Positions 34,352 through 45,410 of a DNA stretch of 64,000 nt are shown one piece after another. Under the pieces are notes generated by a model. The model was not told the origin of the DNA, made no database searches, and saw nothing but the letters and a program-made list of their open reading frames with translations. Source of the stretch: Lamellibrachia columna. Taxonomy: Eukaryota > Annelida > Polychaeta > Sabellida > Siboglinidae. The position numbers were made by a program, and so were the translations under genes. Within the stretch, counting starts at the first letter, position 1; each line of letters starts with the position of its first letter. The DNA lies in assembly GCA_963662155.1 (NCBI GenBank), contig OY759267.1, forward strand, positions 31,786,976 to 31,850,975, given 5' to 3'.

Positions 34352-35010
34352 TTTCTAAAGGCTCTTTACACCCCAATCTTACAGATATGCAACAGTGTCA
34401 AAATCAGAATATAATCGTGTTATAACGTTAGAGATCACACGTTCCTAAACTGTAGTCGTTAAAACTCGCGAAACCCAAATCATCCCCAACACAACTAAAA
34501 ATAGTGCATGTATTTAAATTTCAATATACTGTGTATTAGTTATAAATATAAACTAGATACACTTAGCTTAGAATTTCTAATCCTACCCTGTTTTTATCAC
34601 ATCTTGTACTAAGAAACAGGCCCTTCTTCGGGTGCTTTATTGCCACCCCTGTATTTTCATATACCCAGAGTTCCTGAGTCAGCCGAGGACCACAGACATA
34701 ACACACATCTAGATTTCCTACTGACTATCTGTCTATGTTCGCACTAGCCCAAACCGTGCACATGCACTTTTAAACAGTTTAGTACATATTTGATCTAATG
34801 TGACTTTAGCCCTCTAAAGGCAAGTTATAGCAAACATCTACTAATACATACGTTCACAAGAAAATTCAAAACCACTTTATTTTACACCACTCTCGCCTCT
34901 GTACCTGTATCAAATTGCCACCAACAATGAGGATTCCACAACAACATTCTCAGCCAAGCTGACAAGAAACCTGCCACCATTCCCAACGTTCTCAACCACA
35001 AAGAAAAAAC
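34352..35010. other. LINE 5' flank, no other feature
   Basis: A/C-rich sequence leading into the LINE ORF. It may be the 5' untranslated region of the element. No coding sequence seen. Confidence 0.35.
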
Positions 35011-35013
35011 AAA

Positions 35014-36855
35014 ATGATGCCAACTAAGCCCTATACCCTATCTCTATTATATATGTGTGGCCTTATAATACAAGCAGGGTACATTCACACAAACCCTGGT
35101 CCCACCCCAGATCCCTCTCCAAAATATCCATGTGGCACCTGCAGCCATGAGGTACATGATCACCACCATGCCATACAGTGTGATCAATGTGACAGTTCGT
35201 ACCATACTGCATGTGTCCAAATTAATGACACCACATAAGAACAATTAAAATATCGTAGTGTGCTTTGGTTCTGTTCTTGCTGTGGATTGCCAAACTATTC
35301 TGTGTATCTATTCACCAGCAACATTAATACTCCAAACCCTAACTCAGTCCTTGAGTCACTTCCACACAGCAGTGACTACACAAATATCTCTGATGATACG
35401 AATCCTACATTTGCACCAAATCCAGCTAATACGTCTACTCCTGACCGAGCAAAGATAACAAGTAAACCTAAACTGCTGATAAACTGCATTCAGCATCAAG
35501 AGCACTAACAAAGTATCCCTATGGCAGGCAACAATAAACTCAACAAACCCTGACATAATCTTTCTAGTTAAAACCAAACTCAACTCAAGTATCCCCACAT
35601 ACTATGTGCTCCCCACAAATTCTTAAGCAATCCAAAAATATCGTAACATCCACGGTGGAGGTGTTTTTATAGCACTCCGAAATGACATTATAGCAGCCCC
35701 CAAGACAAACTAAACACAACCTGTGAAATTATTTGATCAAAAATACACTCTGTGCATAAAAAAGCTATATATCTATCTGGCATCCTACTACAGACCTCCA
35801 AATGACTACACATCTCTAGAAGCCTTACATGAATCTCTCTCCATTCTATACCGTAGCTACAAGATACCCCATCTGTCATTCTAGCTGGAAATCTAAACCT
35901 TCCTGACATTGACTGAGAGAATGTGTGTGCAACAAACCAACAAACAACTGTGAAACATAACAAACTAATTGAAATAGTTGTGGAATTTGGACTAGTTAAT
36001 ATAGTAAATGAACCCAACCGATTAGATTCCGGAAATATATTAGACCTAGTACTTACATCAAACCCATTCCTTATCTCCACCATAAACACAGTGGCTGGCA
36101 TGAGTGATCATGAAGCCATTCTCAGAAAAAACAAACCACCACACAAAGTATACAACTACAGATCTGCAAACTGGGAATCCCTTGAAGCGAAATGCACCCA
36201 GCTTGCTCAGCAGTACTTTACTCGAAAACCAGATAAACAAGATGTAAACTCAAATTGGGACTTCTTTCATAAACACTACACTAACCTGATAGGAGAATCC
36301 ATCGCTAGCCCCATGACAAAATCTAAACAACACCTACACTGAACCACAAGAAGCATTATTAGCCTACAGAGAAAAAGGGACAAAACTCATGCTAAAGCCA
36401 AAAAAACATTGGGAAAATTTAAGAAAATTATCCACCAAAGAAGTGACCAAATCCTATAACAGTTACATTAACAACATGGGAAAAAGTTTGACGACAAATC
36501 CAAAACAATGTTGGTCTTTCATCAGACAAAACAAAATAAAACAAAAAATCTTGGCATTCCAGTACTAAAAGTAAATAACGACTTGAAAACAGCCGACCAT
36601 GACAAAGCAAATGCTCTCAATGACCTCTTCAAATCAGTTTTTTACAAATGAACAACTTCCTATCCCAACAAAAGGCCCATCACCATCTCCCTCAATTCAA
36701 ACCCTAGAAATCGGAGCGGCATCATAAAACAGCTTGTAGCTCTAAACTCCAACAAAGCGCCAGGGCCATCCGACATTCCTGCAAAAATACTAAAGAAAAC
36801 TGCTAAAGAGATATCCCCCATAATACAGCACATGTTTAGACAGATGTTAAAATAA
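35014..36855 (+). pseudogene. CR1/L2-like LINE, 5' two thirds, multiply broken
   Basis: The ORF starts MMPTKPYTLSLLYMCGLIIQ and GYIHTNPGP, followed by a PHD-type finger (PCGTC...QCDQC...YHTAC; a TAA at 35236; then WFCSCC). After stops and shifts an APE-type endonuclease follows: SLWQATINSTNPDIIF, YRPPNDYTSLEAL, LAGNLNLPDIDW, NILDLVLTS and GMSDHEAIL. The start of the reverse transcriptase (NSNKAPGPSDIPAKILKK) ends near 36850; the catalytic palm is absent. This is the CR1/L2 layout of the jockey superfamily. LINE copies usually lose the 5' end, so losing the 3' end implies a later deletion. Confidence 0.85.
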
Positions 36856-36859
36856 AGTT

Positions 36860-37320
36860 GCACAACTTGTGTAAAGGAGACTTTGAAATGAGAAGCACTG
36901 GTATATTGAACAGTTATAGTTATCCAATAACAGAGGTTCTGATACATTCATTCACCAACAGAATGGGTAATTTCATGTGTTGGCTAGCTGATTGGTTGTT
37001 TTAATACGTTGAGGGATAACTTTTTTGAACAACTCATTGATGAATATATTGATTATTGGAATGTTGGATTATTAAACTATTAGAGTTTCTCATCCATTAA
37101 ATTTCTTGACCAATTCGTCAGTCAGGTTACCATTGATTTAATATATCAATGGTTACGTTCCATGGTTAAGTTCCAACATGGTTAAGTTCCAACATAACAG
37201 TTTTCTTGATGTGTTTGTGTGACATGTGGGTTACAGCTGAAGTGTTTGTGTTTGTGTGACAGATGTTTCTCAACTGAGTCTGGCTCTTGATGGCATGTTG
37301 ACTTATACTCCGTGTGCCAA
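36860..37320. other. spacer after LINE
   Basis: A tandem gttacgttccatggttaagttccaacatggttaag motif occurs near 37150-37190. A possible acceptor (gtgtgacag) lies at 37261. No clear exon. Confidence 0.35.
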
Positions 37321-37329
37321 CTGCTACAG

Positions 37330-37859
37330 GGAAACTGCTACTTCACTGTGTGGGAACACAGGACTGATGAGGAGCCAGCACTCTTTGTTGAAGGCAAGTT
37401 GTTAGTCATCATAAGGAATACATCAGATTCTCCTACTCTTCAGATGTTTGAGAGAGGATGTGGTGTCTTTCCCCATCATCTGTCACCATGGTAACAATGC
37501 AAGAAAACAGTGGGAAGTATTCATCTTCCCCAGATATGGCTTACATCCTTCCTGCTTATAATCCTGACAACACTGATGATGTATCACTGAAGTTTGATCC
37601 ACCTCAACATGGTAATCTGACGCTGTGCCGCCAAGTAAAGATCATCAACCTCATTGAACAAGACTGCTCACAGCCCTGCGATATAAGGCACCCTCTGTGG
37701 AATAAACTCACCAAACTAATTTCTGATTCGGTCACTATACTGGAGGTGTCACTGCCAAACACATGTGGTACGGATTTTGCAACATGCAAGCTAGCCTGGG
37801 TTGTCACAATGTTCAAATACAGGCCGTTTGAAGGTTACTTTGGTGAAGATGTCATTAAG
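37330..37859 (+). pseudogene. long unrecognised exon with one frameshift
   Basis: After acceptor tgctacag (37329) a frame reads GNCYFTVWEHRTDEEPALFV, EGKLLVIIRNTSDSPTLQMF, ERGCGVF. Near 37465-37495 the coding moves to another frame (VTMVTMQENSGKYSSSPDMA) and continues through SLKFDPPQHGNLTLCRQVKI, CDIRHPLWNKLTKLI, LPNTCGTDFATCKLAWVV, FKYRPFEGYFGEDVIK to donor aag|gtaagg. The globular composition and canonical donor suggest a genuine host-type gene exon. The frame change may be a mutation, a sequencing error or an unseen tiny intron. I do not recognise the family. Confidence 0.45.
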
Positions 37860-38054
37860 GTAAGGCACATCTTGAGATGTTATATGAATTCTTCAAAATT
37901 GTACAAACTTGTCAAAAGGTATCGTTACTTGCATTAATGTAATGTTGACCAATCATCAATACTGGACTTTATGTGGTCCGACTAATTGGTTACGGTTTAT
38001 GCCATCCTGTTTTATGTTTTATGTAGTACGACTAACTGGTTACAGCCATATATC

Positions 38055-38690
38055 TGCGTGTAGTGTCTCCAGCCATGTGTCTGTGTGTGGTGTCTCCAGC
38101 CAAGTGTCTGTGTGTGGTGTCTCCAGCCATGTATCTTTGTGTGGTGTCTCCAGCCATATGTATGTGTGTGGTGTTTCCAACCATGTGTATGTCCCAACCA
38201 TGTGTTAGTGTGTGGTGTCTCCAACCATGTGTTAGTGTGTGGTGTCTCCAGCCATGTGTTAATGTGTGGGGTTTCCAGTTATGTGTCTGTGTGTGGTGTC
38301 TCCAGCCATGTGTCTGTGTGTGGTGTCTCCAACCATGTTTTAATGTGTGGTGTCTCGAGCCATCAGTCTGTGTGAATTGCCTCCAGCCATATATCTCCAG
38401 CCTGATATGTGTCTGTGTGTTGTGCCTCCAACCATGTGTCTGTGTGTGGTATCTCCAGTCATCTGTCTGTGCGTGGTGTCTCCAGCCATCTGTCTGTGCG
38501 TGGGGTCTCCAGCCATCTGTCTGTGCGTGGTGTCTCCAGCCATCTGTCTGTGTGTGGTGTCTCCAGCCATCTGTCTGTGTGTGGTGTCTCCAGCCATCTG
38601 TCTGTGCGTGGCATCTCCAGCCATCTGTCTGTGTGTGGTGTCTCCAGCTATATGTATGTGTGTGCTATTTCCAGCCATGTGTCAAATATC
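38055..38690. repeat. 27-bp minisatellite, about 23 units
   Basis: The unit is close to tgtctgtgtgtggtgtctccagccatg with variants. Because 27 is a multiple of three, three long frames (two plus, one minus) stay open (Cys/Val-rich or His/Thr-rich). They are not genes. Confidence 0.95.
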
Positions 38691-39267
38691 AGAATAATTG
38701 TGCAACAATTCAATTGCGAATTTTTGCTACCCACTATTACAAAAATGACACATAATATTTTATCTATAGTTGCAGGCGGAAAGGGCAGGGAAATTAACAT
38801 GGGCAAGATGACCCAAAATCTACAATTTTCAAGCTAACTGTTAAAAATGTTCACAGCTTATGGCATGCAATTTTAGGGAGGGAGCTCGAGCCTGGTGAGA
38901 CCATCAGTATATCATAATTTTATGGTTTTGTGAAAGCCCTGTCGCAACTGTGGTAGATTTATACCACCTGCAGACCAAAAACCAGACAAGTCTATTAAAA
39001 ATAAGACAGTGCCTGATATATGAAGCCAAAAGACAGTGGAAATGTGAATGAAAACATCATTAATATTTGTAAAGAATTGTGTCATGAATGTCTGTCTTTA
39101 CCAACATAAGTATTAGTACTTTTATATACCATACAAGAAAATAGATCACAATTGTATTTCTCTCAGCATTATTACCACTATATCTTTGGCCTGTAGTCTC
39201 TATGTCAGCAAATATACATAATTATTATGAACTTTCTTTTTGCATAAATGATTATTCTACATTCCAG

Positions 39268-39540
39268 AGATTCAGACAGACATGGTGGTGACATGTGACA
39301 CAGGGTCACAGTACAGCTTGGATGATACCTCTGTCGACATTCAACTTGAGCCACCCTGTCTAATGTCTAAACCCAAGAAGACTCCAGGTGATGATGTCCC
39401 ATTAGCTGAGCCACCATCGCCCTCTCCCTTCATCTTGTCGTCACCAGTACAGTCATCCAGTGACTAGAAACCATCTGACCTCTCTATTCTGGATGCTGCA
39501 GAAGAGACCAATGATGAGGAGTCCATTGATGAAGAGTTAG
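39268..39540 (+). pseudogene. unrecognised exon with in-frame stop
   Basis: After attccag (39267) the frame reads EIQTDMVVTCDTGSQYSLDD, EPPCLMSKPKKTPGDDVPLA and a Ser/Pro-rich stretch, meets TAG at 39465-39467, then continues plausibly as KPSDLSILDAAEETNDEESI DEE. The style (QT....CD.G.Q) recalls linkers of transposase-derived genes, but this is not decisive. Confidence 0.35.
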
Positions 39541-39596
39541 TATTATTGTGTACATTTTTGGTTTTCCATTCCTCTGAGATTTTCAATACAACATTA

Positions 39597-39830
39597 GTGT
39601 GGCACGGTAGTCGTGTGATAGAGCGCCGAGCTTTTGGTCGAAGGGACCGGGGTTTGATACCCCCTCCGCCGTTTCATAGCTTGGGCAATTTCGTTTACCC
39701 CACTTTGCCTGTGTCTTTCGGAAGAGACAGTAAAAGCCATTGGTCCCTTCTATCTGGTGTCTATGCCAGGCGAAGTAAAAGATCCCATGCAAATATTATT
39801 TATTCACCAACCAGCAAAAGCCATTAGGGG
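39597..39830 (+). mobile_element. tRNA-derived SINE
   Basis: The head tggcacggtagtcgtgtgat resembles an A box and ggggtttgatacccc contains a B-box-like ggtttgatacc, spaced as in tRNA genes. Downstream comes ctttcggaagagacagtaaa and aagtaaaagatcccatg, a conserved SINE body seen in many invertebrate tRNA-SINEs. It sits directly after the exon-like sequence ending near 39540. Confidence 0.65.
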
Positions 39831-39959
39831 TCAATAATATTGACTCAGCGTAGTTTAATACCATATATTCAAGGACTACCTACGATAGTAATTATCACTA
39901 AAATCTACAACTGTAATGATGCATTTACATATAACAAATGCATTTATTAAAGTTACTGA

Positions 39960-40120
39960 TAGTTTTGCATAAACTACCTTGCATGGGGCAATTAACTTGA
40001 AAAGTTAATTAATTAAATTACGATTAAATCAGAAATGTTCCAATTAAATTAACCTCCCAAATTGTCCAATTAAATTAACAATTAACTTTAATTCAATTAA
40101 CAATTAAATTATTTTTGGTA
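39960..40120. repeat. AATTAA-rich low-complexity block
   Basis: Runs of aattaa/ttaatt words with inverted symmetry. A similar block occurs inside each 1.13-kb unit (for example 31760-31815). Confidence 0.6.
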
Positions 40121-40356
40121 CAAACCAAACCAGAGTGGCTTGTTCCAGGTAATGAAGCCACTACTGAATACAAATTAACATAGACATGTACAGTTTTTTT
40201 TTTTAAGTTTTAGCTTAGAATATACAGAAAATTTTCTCATACAGAATAACCCATTTTCACATTAACTGGACAAATCTTATAATATTCATATCTCCATACT
40301 CCTAATAAATCCTCAAAATATTGCAATATGTAATATTTGTAGAATTTTATTTTCAG

Positions 40357-40440
40357 GTTCTAAGGCTGCAGTAATATTGCAGGAGGAACTGTTACTCAAG
40401 AATGTGCTGCAAGATGTCAGGAAACTCACCAGACCAGGGT
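40357..40440 (+). other. possible exon followed by TTAGGG motif
   Basis: After tttcag the frame reads GSKAAVILQEELLLKNVLQD and VRKLTRPG. It then meets gggttagggttagg, two to three telomere-like units, near 40438. There is no consensus donor, so support is weak. Confidence 0.3.
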
Positions 40441-40853
40441 TAGGGTTAGGTTTTTTGCAGTCTTGTCAATAATTTTGCGACCAAACACACCAGCTTTGAC
40501 ATAGCCTATATATGGTGACATGTTATGCTCTTCCAAAATTATATTTAATTAATTTATATTCGACAAAAAAAAATTCCATTTGTTTTAGAAGTACAATTTT
40601 CTTGAGAACATGTTAAAGTAAACGAAAATACTAATATTATGAAATGTATCTTTCTATAGGATATGTTGCTAACATCTTCGACCATATTCTGAAAGGATAC
40701 AGAGATGGGCCCCAATGACCACTGGTAGCGGTATCCTAGCTAATGATGGAGATGGTTCAGTTTCAGGCACAACTTTTCACACTTATACTGCATGCACACA
40801 ATACTTGTGGTGGGAAAAGCGCGTGTCACCTTCTCGTGGTTCCTACTGTGGAT

Positions 40854-40876
40854 CACGACAGCAAACTGCTGTCGTG
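40854..40876. other. perfect hairpin, 10-bp stem, 3-base loop
   Basis: CACGACAGCA pairs with TGCTGTCGTG around aac. The surrounding sequence (tgtcaccttctcgtggttcc to ctaagaacag, 40824-40890) recurs in altered form at 44434-44506, so it belongs to a dispersed element, perhaps a small non-autonomous repeat. Confidence 0.6.
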
Positions 40877-40899
40877 TGAACTAAGAACAGCGCATACTG

Positions 40900-42520
40900 A
40901 CACTATTTTGTCAACTGTGGATATTGTGTTTGTTTTATAGTGGCTTGGTGGTCAGTGAAGTCATCGGTTGCTGACTCGAGATGGTAGGTACACGGTTTTG
41001 TGTCAAAAGGGAAATGTGGTTGATACCAACTAAATATTAGACTGCCACATCATTCAGCTTGACGTCTTAAATGATGGTGATATGGAGCCTGATTGTTATG
41101 AAGGAAACACATATTTGGCTCGGTTGCATTATTGACGTTTGCAGTCCGACCCATATTTGCTGTTGTGAACAATGATGTGCAGCAGGAACATTGTCATGTC
41201 TTCGGAATGGTCTACAACTGAGCCTCCTTTGCTGTCTCTGGTATTTCAAAAGGTACTTCTTTGACAGCCTAGACAATGTTGGTTAGTGCAACAAGGTAAT
41301 GAACATAACAAGTTACACGCTTCCTCTCATTGTTATCTAATTTTTTCTCCAGTGGGATAGTAGTTTTCTATGTTAAACCCATCAAACCCATAAGAATGTA
41401 GAATATTACATTACATAACATAGTAGCTGTCGCACCATCATGGGACCACTACTTGAATAAATGTATTCACATGGACAGTACATGTTCTCGCATTTTATAT
41501 TGCATATGTCCAAATTTGCTTATTTCATAATTGTATACCTTGTACAGATATACATTTGGCTTTTAGAGTCATTCTTGCAAATAACTGTCTTAAGTTTTCA
41601 CGTGTTGTGTCATAAACTGTTGAATAACCACAGCATATTATTTGGTAACAACTTTTTGTTTGTTTCACACATTATATTGGGAGTTTTTAGTTTTACAAAA
41701 TCAGATAGCTTTAATATATGCAATTCACATTATAATCCATTTTGTATAATGGCAATAGTATACATTTCTGACAATCCTTGCTAACTGCTTTTGTAGCAAT
41801 GAAAATTATTATATTCCTTGCTTCTCTGCTTCCACATCTGAGCTAGCTCAGTTTCATTATTACAAACACCCCGCGAGGATGGGCGGTCCTAGTAGCGCAA
41901 TGATCACTTCGAATTGCTTGACCGTTAACAGCGTGGGAAGGTGGACACGTCGTTATGGTCATTATGTGGAGCGTCCCCGTTATATTATGTAGTGAAAACG
42001 GGCAGTTGGGTCTTCATTGTGCGTTTTGAATTCCAAGTGTGCAGTTGTGTTTTTTACGCTCCCATAGACCCGGCAGTTTCAAATGTTCAAAGTTGATTCG
42101 GACCTTCTAACGTGTTTCTTTGTAATTTCTGCATGAACTGCACCACGAGTTTGTCCAATGTATGCATGCATATTAAATATCCTGACTTTCGCGAATGGTT
42201 GTACTCTATGCATTTGTTAGTGCTCGCATGCAGAAACTAGTACAGTTTTTATTTTGTTCAATTAGCAACGAAAAATGTCACGGGCATGGCACTGCCAGTC
42301 TAGGCAAAGTCAATCGCCCTACAATGTTTTTCTATCTGGCTGTTGCTACTAGTACGGCGAAGATCTCGCTCGGCCGAAACGTAAGTATTTTCATGAAACG
42401 TGAAACCTTACAAAAACGCCATAAACAGAGCAATAAACACGTATTTCGTGTCTGTATGCATTCTTATATGTATATCACTAAAGTTACCTGACAATAACCA
42501 TGTAAAAGTGTGAAATTATT
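40900..42520. other. no gene recognised
   Basis: Short frames on both strands without motifs. The 107-codon frame at 41461-41784 is hydrophobic, AT-rich and lacks splice or family support. Confidence 0.4.
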
Positions 42521-42529
42521 ACCTTTTTG

Positions 42530-43140
42530 TCAGAACGCATGTGCTTGTCAAGGTTTGTATATAACCGGATGTTGTTGGGAGCGAGAATAGCACGCGGGAT
42601 TTCCATAGATCTATATAAGGTCACGCTAAGAATTGCCGTCTGCTGGCCATAGAGTTACATCATTAATAATGCCCGTATAAACTACTAACTTACTAACGGG
42701 TGTTTTATTTATGTCTGTGCTTCTGGCCTCATTCTACACGAAATCGCGTTTGATCATGTGACCAAAAGGCAACATCACGTGCACAGTATGGCGGCTAATT
42801 GTGAAATGTTTTCTATGTCACCGATAAAAGTACTCATAAGTAATTATTTGGAGCACATTTCTTCAGTTTCTTGACGCCCAATTGTCGGTGGTATGTCACA
42901 GAATACACATGTGAAACGGTTAGTGCGTATCGGTTTTAAAACTTAAGTTATTAGTTCCGTAGCCAAATGGCTACGGAACTGCCAAAATGGCGCTTTAGCA
43001 AATGCACGTCAGGCCTTTCGCCCCAGAGACGAAGAGCGGGGCGAAAATTTTTGCCTACTGCCAGTCTAACTAGCCTAGACGGGGCAGGTCACTAAGTCAG
43101 ACAAGTGACTAACTAGTATCCTGACTGGGGCTGTCTAGGG
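42530..43140. promoter_or_regulatory. CpG-rich, hairpin-rich possible promoter
   Basis: A tatataag word (near 42612), cacgtgcacagtatggcggc (42777) and ccaaaatggcgc (42981) give promoter-like context about 0.4 kb upstream of the Mutator-domain exon on the plus strand. Two strong hairpins lie inside (42953-42980 and 43016-43046). Promoter activity is inferred only. Confidence 0.3.
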
Positions 43141-43448
43141 GGTCTAGGCCTGTGACCATGTTGTAATAGTTCCAATACATTTAATTGATGGTGTTTTTAC
43201 TGCAAAATGTTGTCAAAGTAGTGTTATTATTCAGATAATTTAGCTGAGGCCACGGACCAAGCCAACTGCAATATTTTAGTAATTTCATTCTGTTTACTTA
43301 CAATAACAGTATCACCCACGACCAATCAACTTCATTTGCTCAACTTTATTATTTTAGATGTTAGTATGTAATAAATACAAGCTAATTTCACTACCTTTTG
43401 ATTACTTTTGGAATAACTGAATAATTTATCACACTGTTTACTTTCCAG

Positions 43449-44054
43449 GTTCGTCACTACTCGAGTGTCATCATGCCACGGGCAAAGCCCACAAAGAAGC
43501 AGAAATTTTATGGCAACAAGTATACACGGCCATTGAAAGAAACTGCCAAGCCGTGTGCTTCTGAAGAGAAACTACAGTACACCAAGAAGAGAAGTGTTGT
43601 CACTGAACTTGATGGGTACAGACTGATAGATGTGCGAAATCTGGTGAACTTTGTCAGTGCTTTCACTTGTCCTAACTGCGGTGGTCATGGGTATACTGTC
43701 ACAGAGGACATTGCTGGACTCCGAAGTTCTCTGTCATTTGAGTGCATGAATCATGACTGTGGCCACACTTACAAACTGAACTCTCAGCCTGATGGTGAAA
43801 GTGTCAACACCAGATTTGAGATGGCCATGTTTAGCATTGGCCGCAACCGACAACAAGCTGTGCGTCTCCTCGGAGAGATGAACATGCCTCCACCTGTGTC
43901 CCGTACTATGTGGAACAAAACGAAGGACAAGATTCATGAGTTCATTAGGGATGGAAGTTCATGGATGGAAGGTCAGCCACTTCAGCATCAAGCTGTGTCA
44001 GTTCTAATATGTATATGTATATACATATACATGTACATGTATATATATATATAA
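43449..44054 (+). CDS. Mutator-like transposase-domain exon (5' part)
   Basis: The exon follows acceptor ctttccag, and ATG 43473 opens MPRAKPTKKQKFYGNKYTRP. A zinc ribbon follows (CPNC at residues 66-69, C91, C96 with LSFECMNHDCGH), then TRFEMAMFSIGRNRQQAVRL, LGEMNMPPPVSRTMWNK. This is the N-terminal course of the Mutator-like transposase domain found in many invertebrate predicted proteins. The catalytic part, several hundred residues later, is not present; the frame ends in TA-repeat sequence after 44000. A donor (gaag|gtcagc, 43971) may end the exon there. Confidence 0.75.
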   Translation, partial: VRHYSSVIMPRAKPTKKQKFYGNKYTRPLKETAKPCASEEKLQYTKKRSVVTELDGYRLIDVRNLVNFVSAFTCPNCGGHGYTVTEDIAGLRSSLSFECMNHDCGHTYKLNSQPDGESVNTRFEMAMFSIGRNRQQAVRLLGEMNMPPPVSRTMWNKTKDKIHEFIRDGSSWMEGQPLQHQAVSVLICICIYIYMYMYIYI

Positions 44055-44400
44055 CTCTGTCTGTACCAGAGCGATCCTGGTTCAAACAGTATGTGACAGA
44101 GTAAATAAATTATAACTAAACGTTAGGGCAAATGCTATTTATCTTATATATATATATATATATGTACAATATATAGCTTAATATATAGCATAATATATAA
44201 TATTTATTTACGTAGGTTGATTGTTTATTAATAGTGACATGGATATAGCATATATATATATATATAATGTACGATGTATAGCATAAATGTATAATATTTA
44301 TATAAGTATAGAAGGTCAGCATATAATATATACGTATAGCATAATATATACATACTATTTATGATGATGTACTCAAACGTACACTCATACAAACATCCTC
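44010..44400. repeat. TA-rich microsatellite cluster
   Basis: Runs of tatata and acata words (near 44013-44052, 44146-44164, 44250-44268) fill the gap between the Mutator-domain exon and the next exon. Open frames here are chance. Confidence 0.85.
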
Positions 44401-44578
44401 GCATACTCACATACATAGACAGAAGGTTCACATTGTCACCTCCTCGTGGTTTCTGTCGTGAATCACAACACTGGTAAAACATCGGTGCTGTGTGCACTAA
44501 GAACAGTGTGGTAATACTGCACTTCTAAAAATGTAGGGAATAGGCACGCAAACTTAACAATTTGTGCAATCTTTCCAG

Positions 44579-44919
44579 AATATGGAAAAGCCGATATTGC
44601 TGGTGATAGGGCACAGTTTTGTGCGTAGGATGCACCACGTGTGCCAAGTCAATGAGGTAGGTGGGGAGCGGCACAGGTACTATCGACGAGATCTTGACCT
44701 TGCTGATATGTTTGGAAAGGTCGTTTTCCGAGGGAAAGGGGGACTTACCGTGGATCGCCTTTTTCGTGAACTGAGAGCGGTGTGGGTAATTGTACCAACT
44801 GTCGTTCTGGTTGACATCGGAACAAATGATTTAGGTAATGGTTGTGTACCTGAGGACCTGGCAGAGCGTATTGTAGCATTCGCACGCGAACTGCTTACAA
44901 TAGTCAATACCCTAATTAA
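44579..44919 (+). pseudogene. SGNH-hydrolase-like exon, truncated
   Basis: After ctttccag, ATG 44582 opens MEKPILLVIGHSFVRRMHHV, with the nucleophile-elbow block GHSFVRR. It continues through RDLDLADMFGKVVFRGKGGL, TVDRLFRELR and VVLVDIGTNDLGNG, the third SGNH block (GTND), and is lost at 44919 in a 70-base TA run. SGNH-type domains of this kind accompany retroelement or recombinase genes in invertebrates. The final Asp-His block is absent, so catalysis is unlikely. Confidence 0.7.
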
Positions 44920-44931
44920 ATTTTATATATA

Positions 44932-44990
<59 letters not shown>

Positions 44991-45090
44991 TAATGATAAT
45001 AATATTTTTATTAATAATAATAATTAAATAATGTATATATATTATTATTATTATTAATAAAATATTATTATCATTAATAAAGATATAAAA
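44920..45090. repeat. TA and TAA/ATT microsatellites
   Basis: An uninterrupted (ta)n run at about 44937-44985 and then taataat-rich sequence directly abut the SGNH exon. Confidence 0.95.
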
Positions 45091-45289
45091 TGCTTCGTGT
45101 GTGTTTTAATTTTGACTTTCTAGAGATTATTTAAGGTAAACTTTTTTATCTTCGTATACAAGTGTATACATTCATTATAGAGTGGACTCCATAATTATAG
45201 TACACCTACCTACTGGGGGCAATGTAATCTTTTAGCTGTCTCGACACCTGGGCCGACCTATCTCTAACTAAGCGCCATCATATCATTTA

Positions 45290-45410
45290 TCATTGGTCCG
45301 AGTTGTCTCAAAATCGGAGCCGAGCTGTCTCGGAACTCCGAGCTGTCTCCTCGAACTGGGCCGAGTTGTCCCAGGCCGAGTTGTCCATGGGCCGAATAGT
45401 CCAAGCACTG
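45290..45410. repeat. ggccgagttgtcc short tandem motif
   Basis: The words cgagttgtctc, cgagctgtctc, ccgagttgtccc, ccgagttgtccatgg and ccgaatagtcc recur every 15-30 bases. I recall similar motifs in mollusc genomes, which is a weak taxonomic hint. Confidence 0.6.

Noticed and set aside
38012..38837. Four long ORFs, Cys/Val- or His/Thr-rich
   Set aside because: All come from the 27-bp minisatellite, whose unit length keeps frames open by chance.
40430..40455. Telomere or chromosome end
   Set aside because: Only two to three TTAGGG-like units, far too short; flanks are ordinary sequence.
41461..41784. 107-codon hydrophobic ORF
   Set aside because: AT-rich, no motif, no splice support, no neighbours.
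44116..44497. Ile/Tyr-rich ORFs on the minus strand
   Set aside because: Translations of TA/ATA microsatellites.
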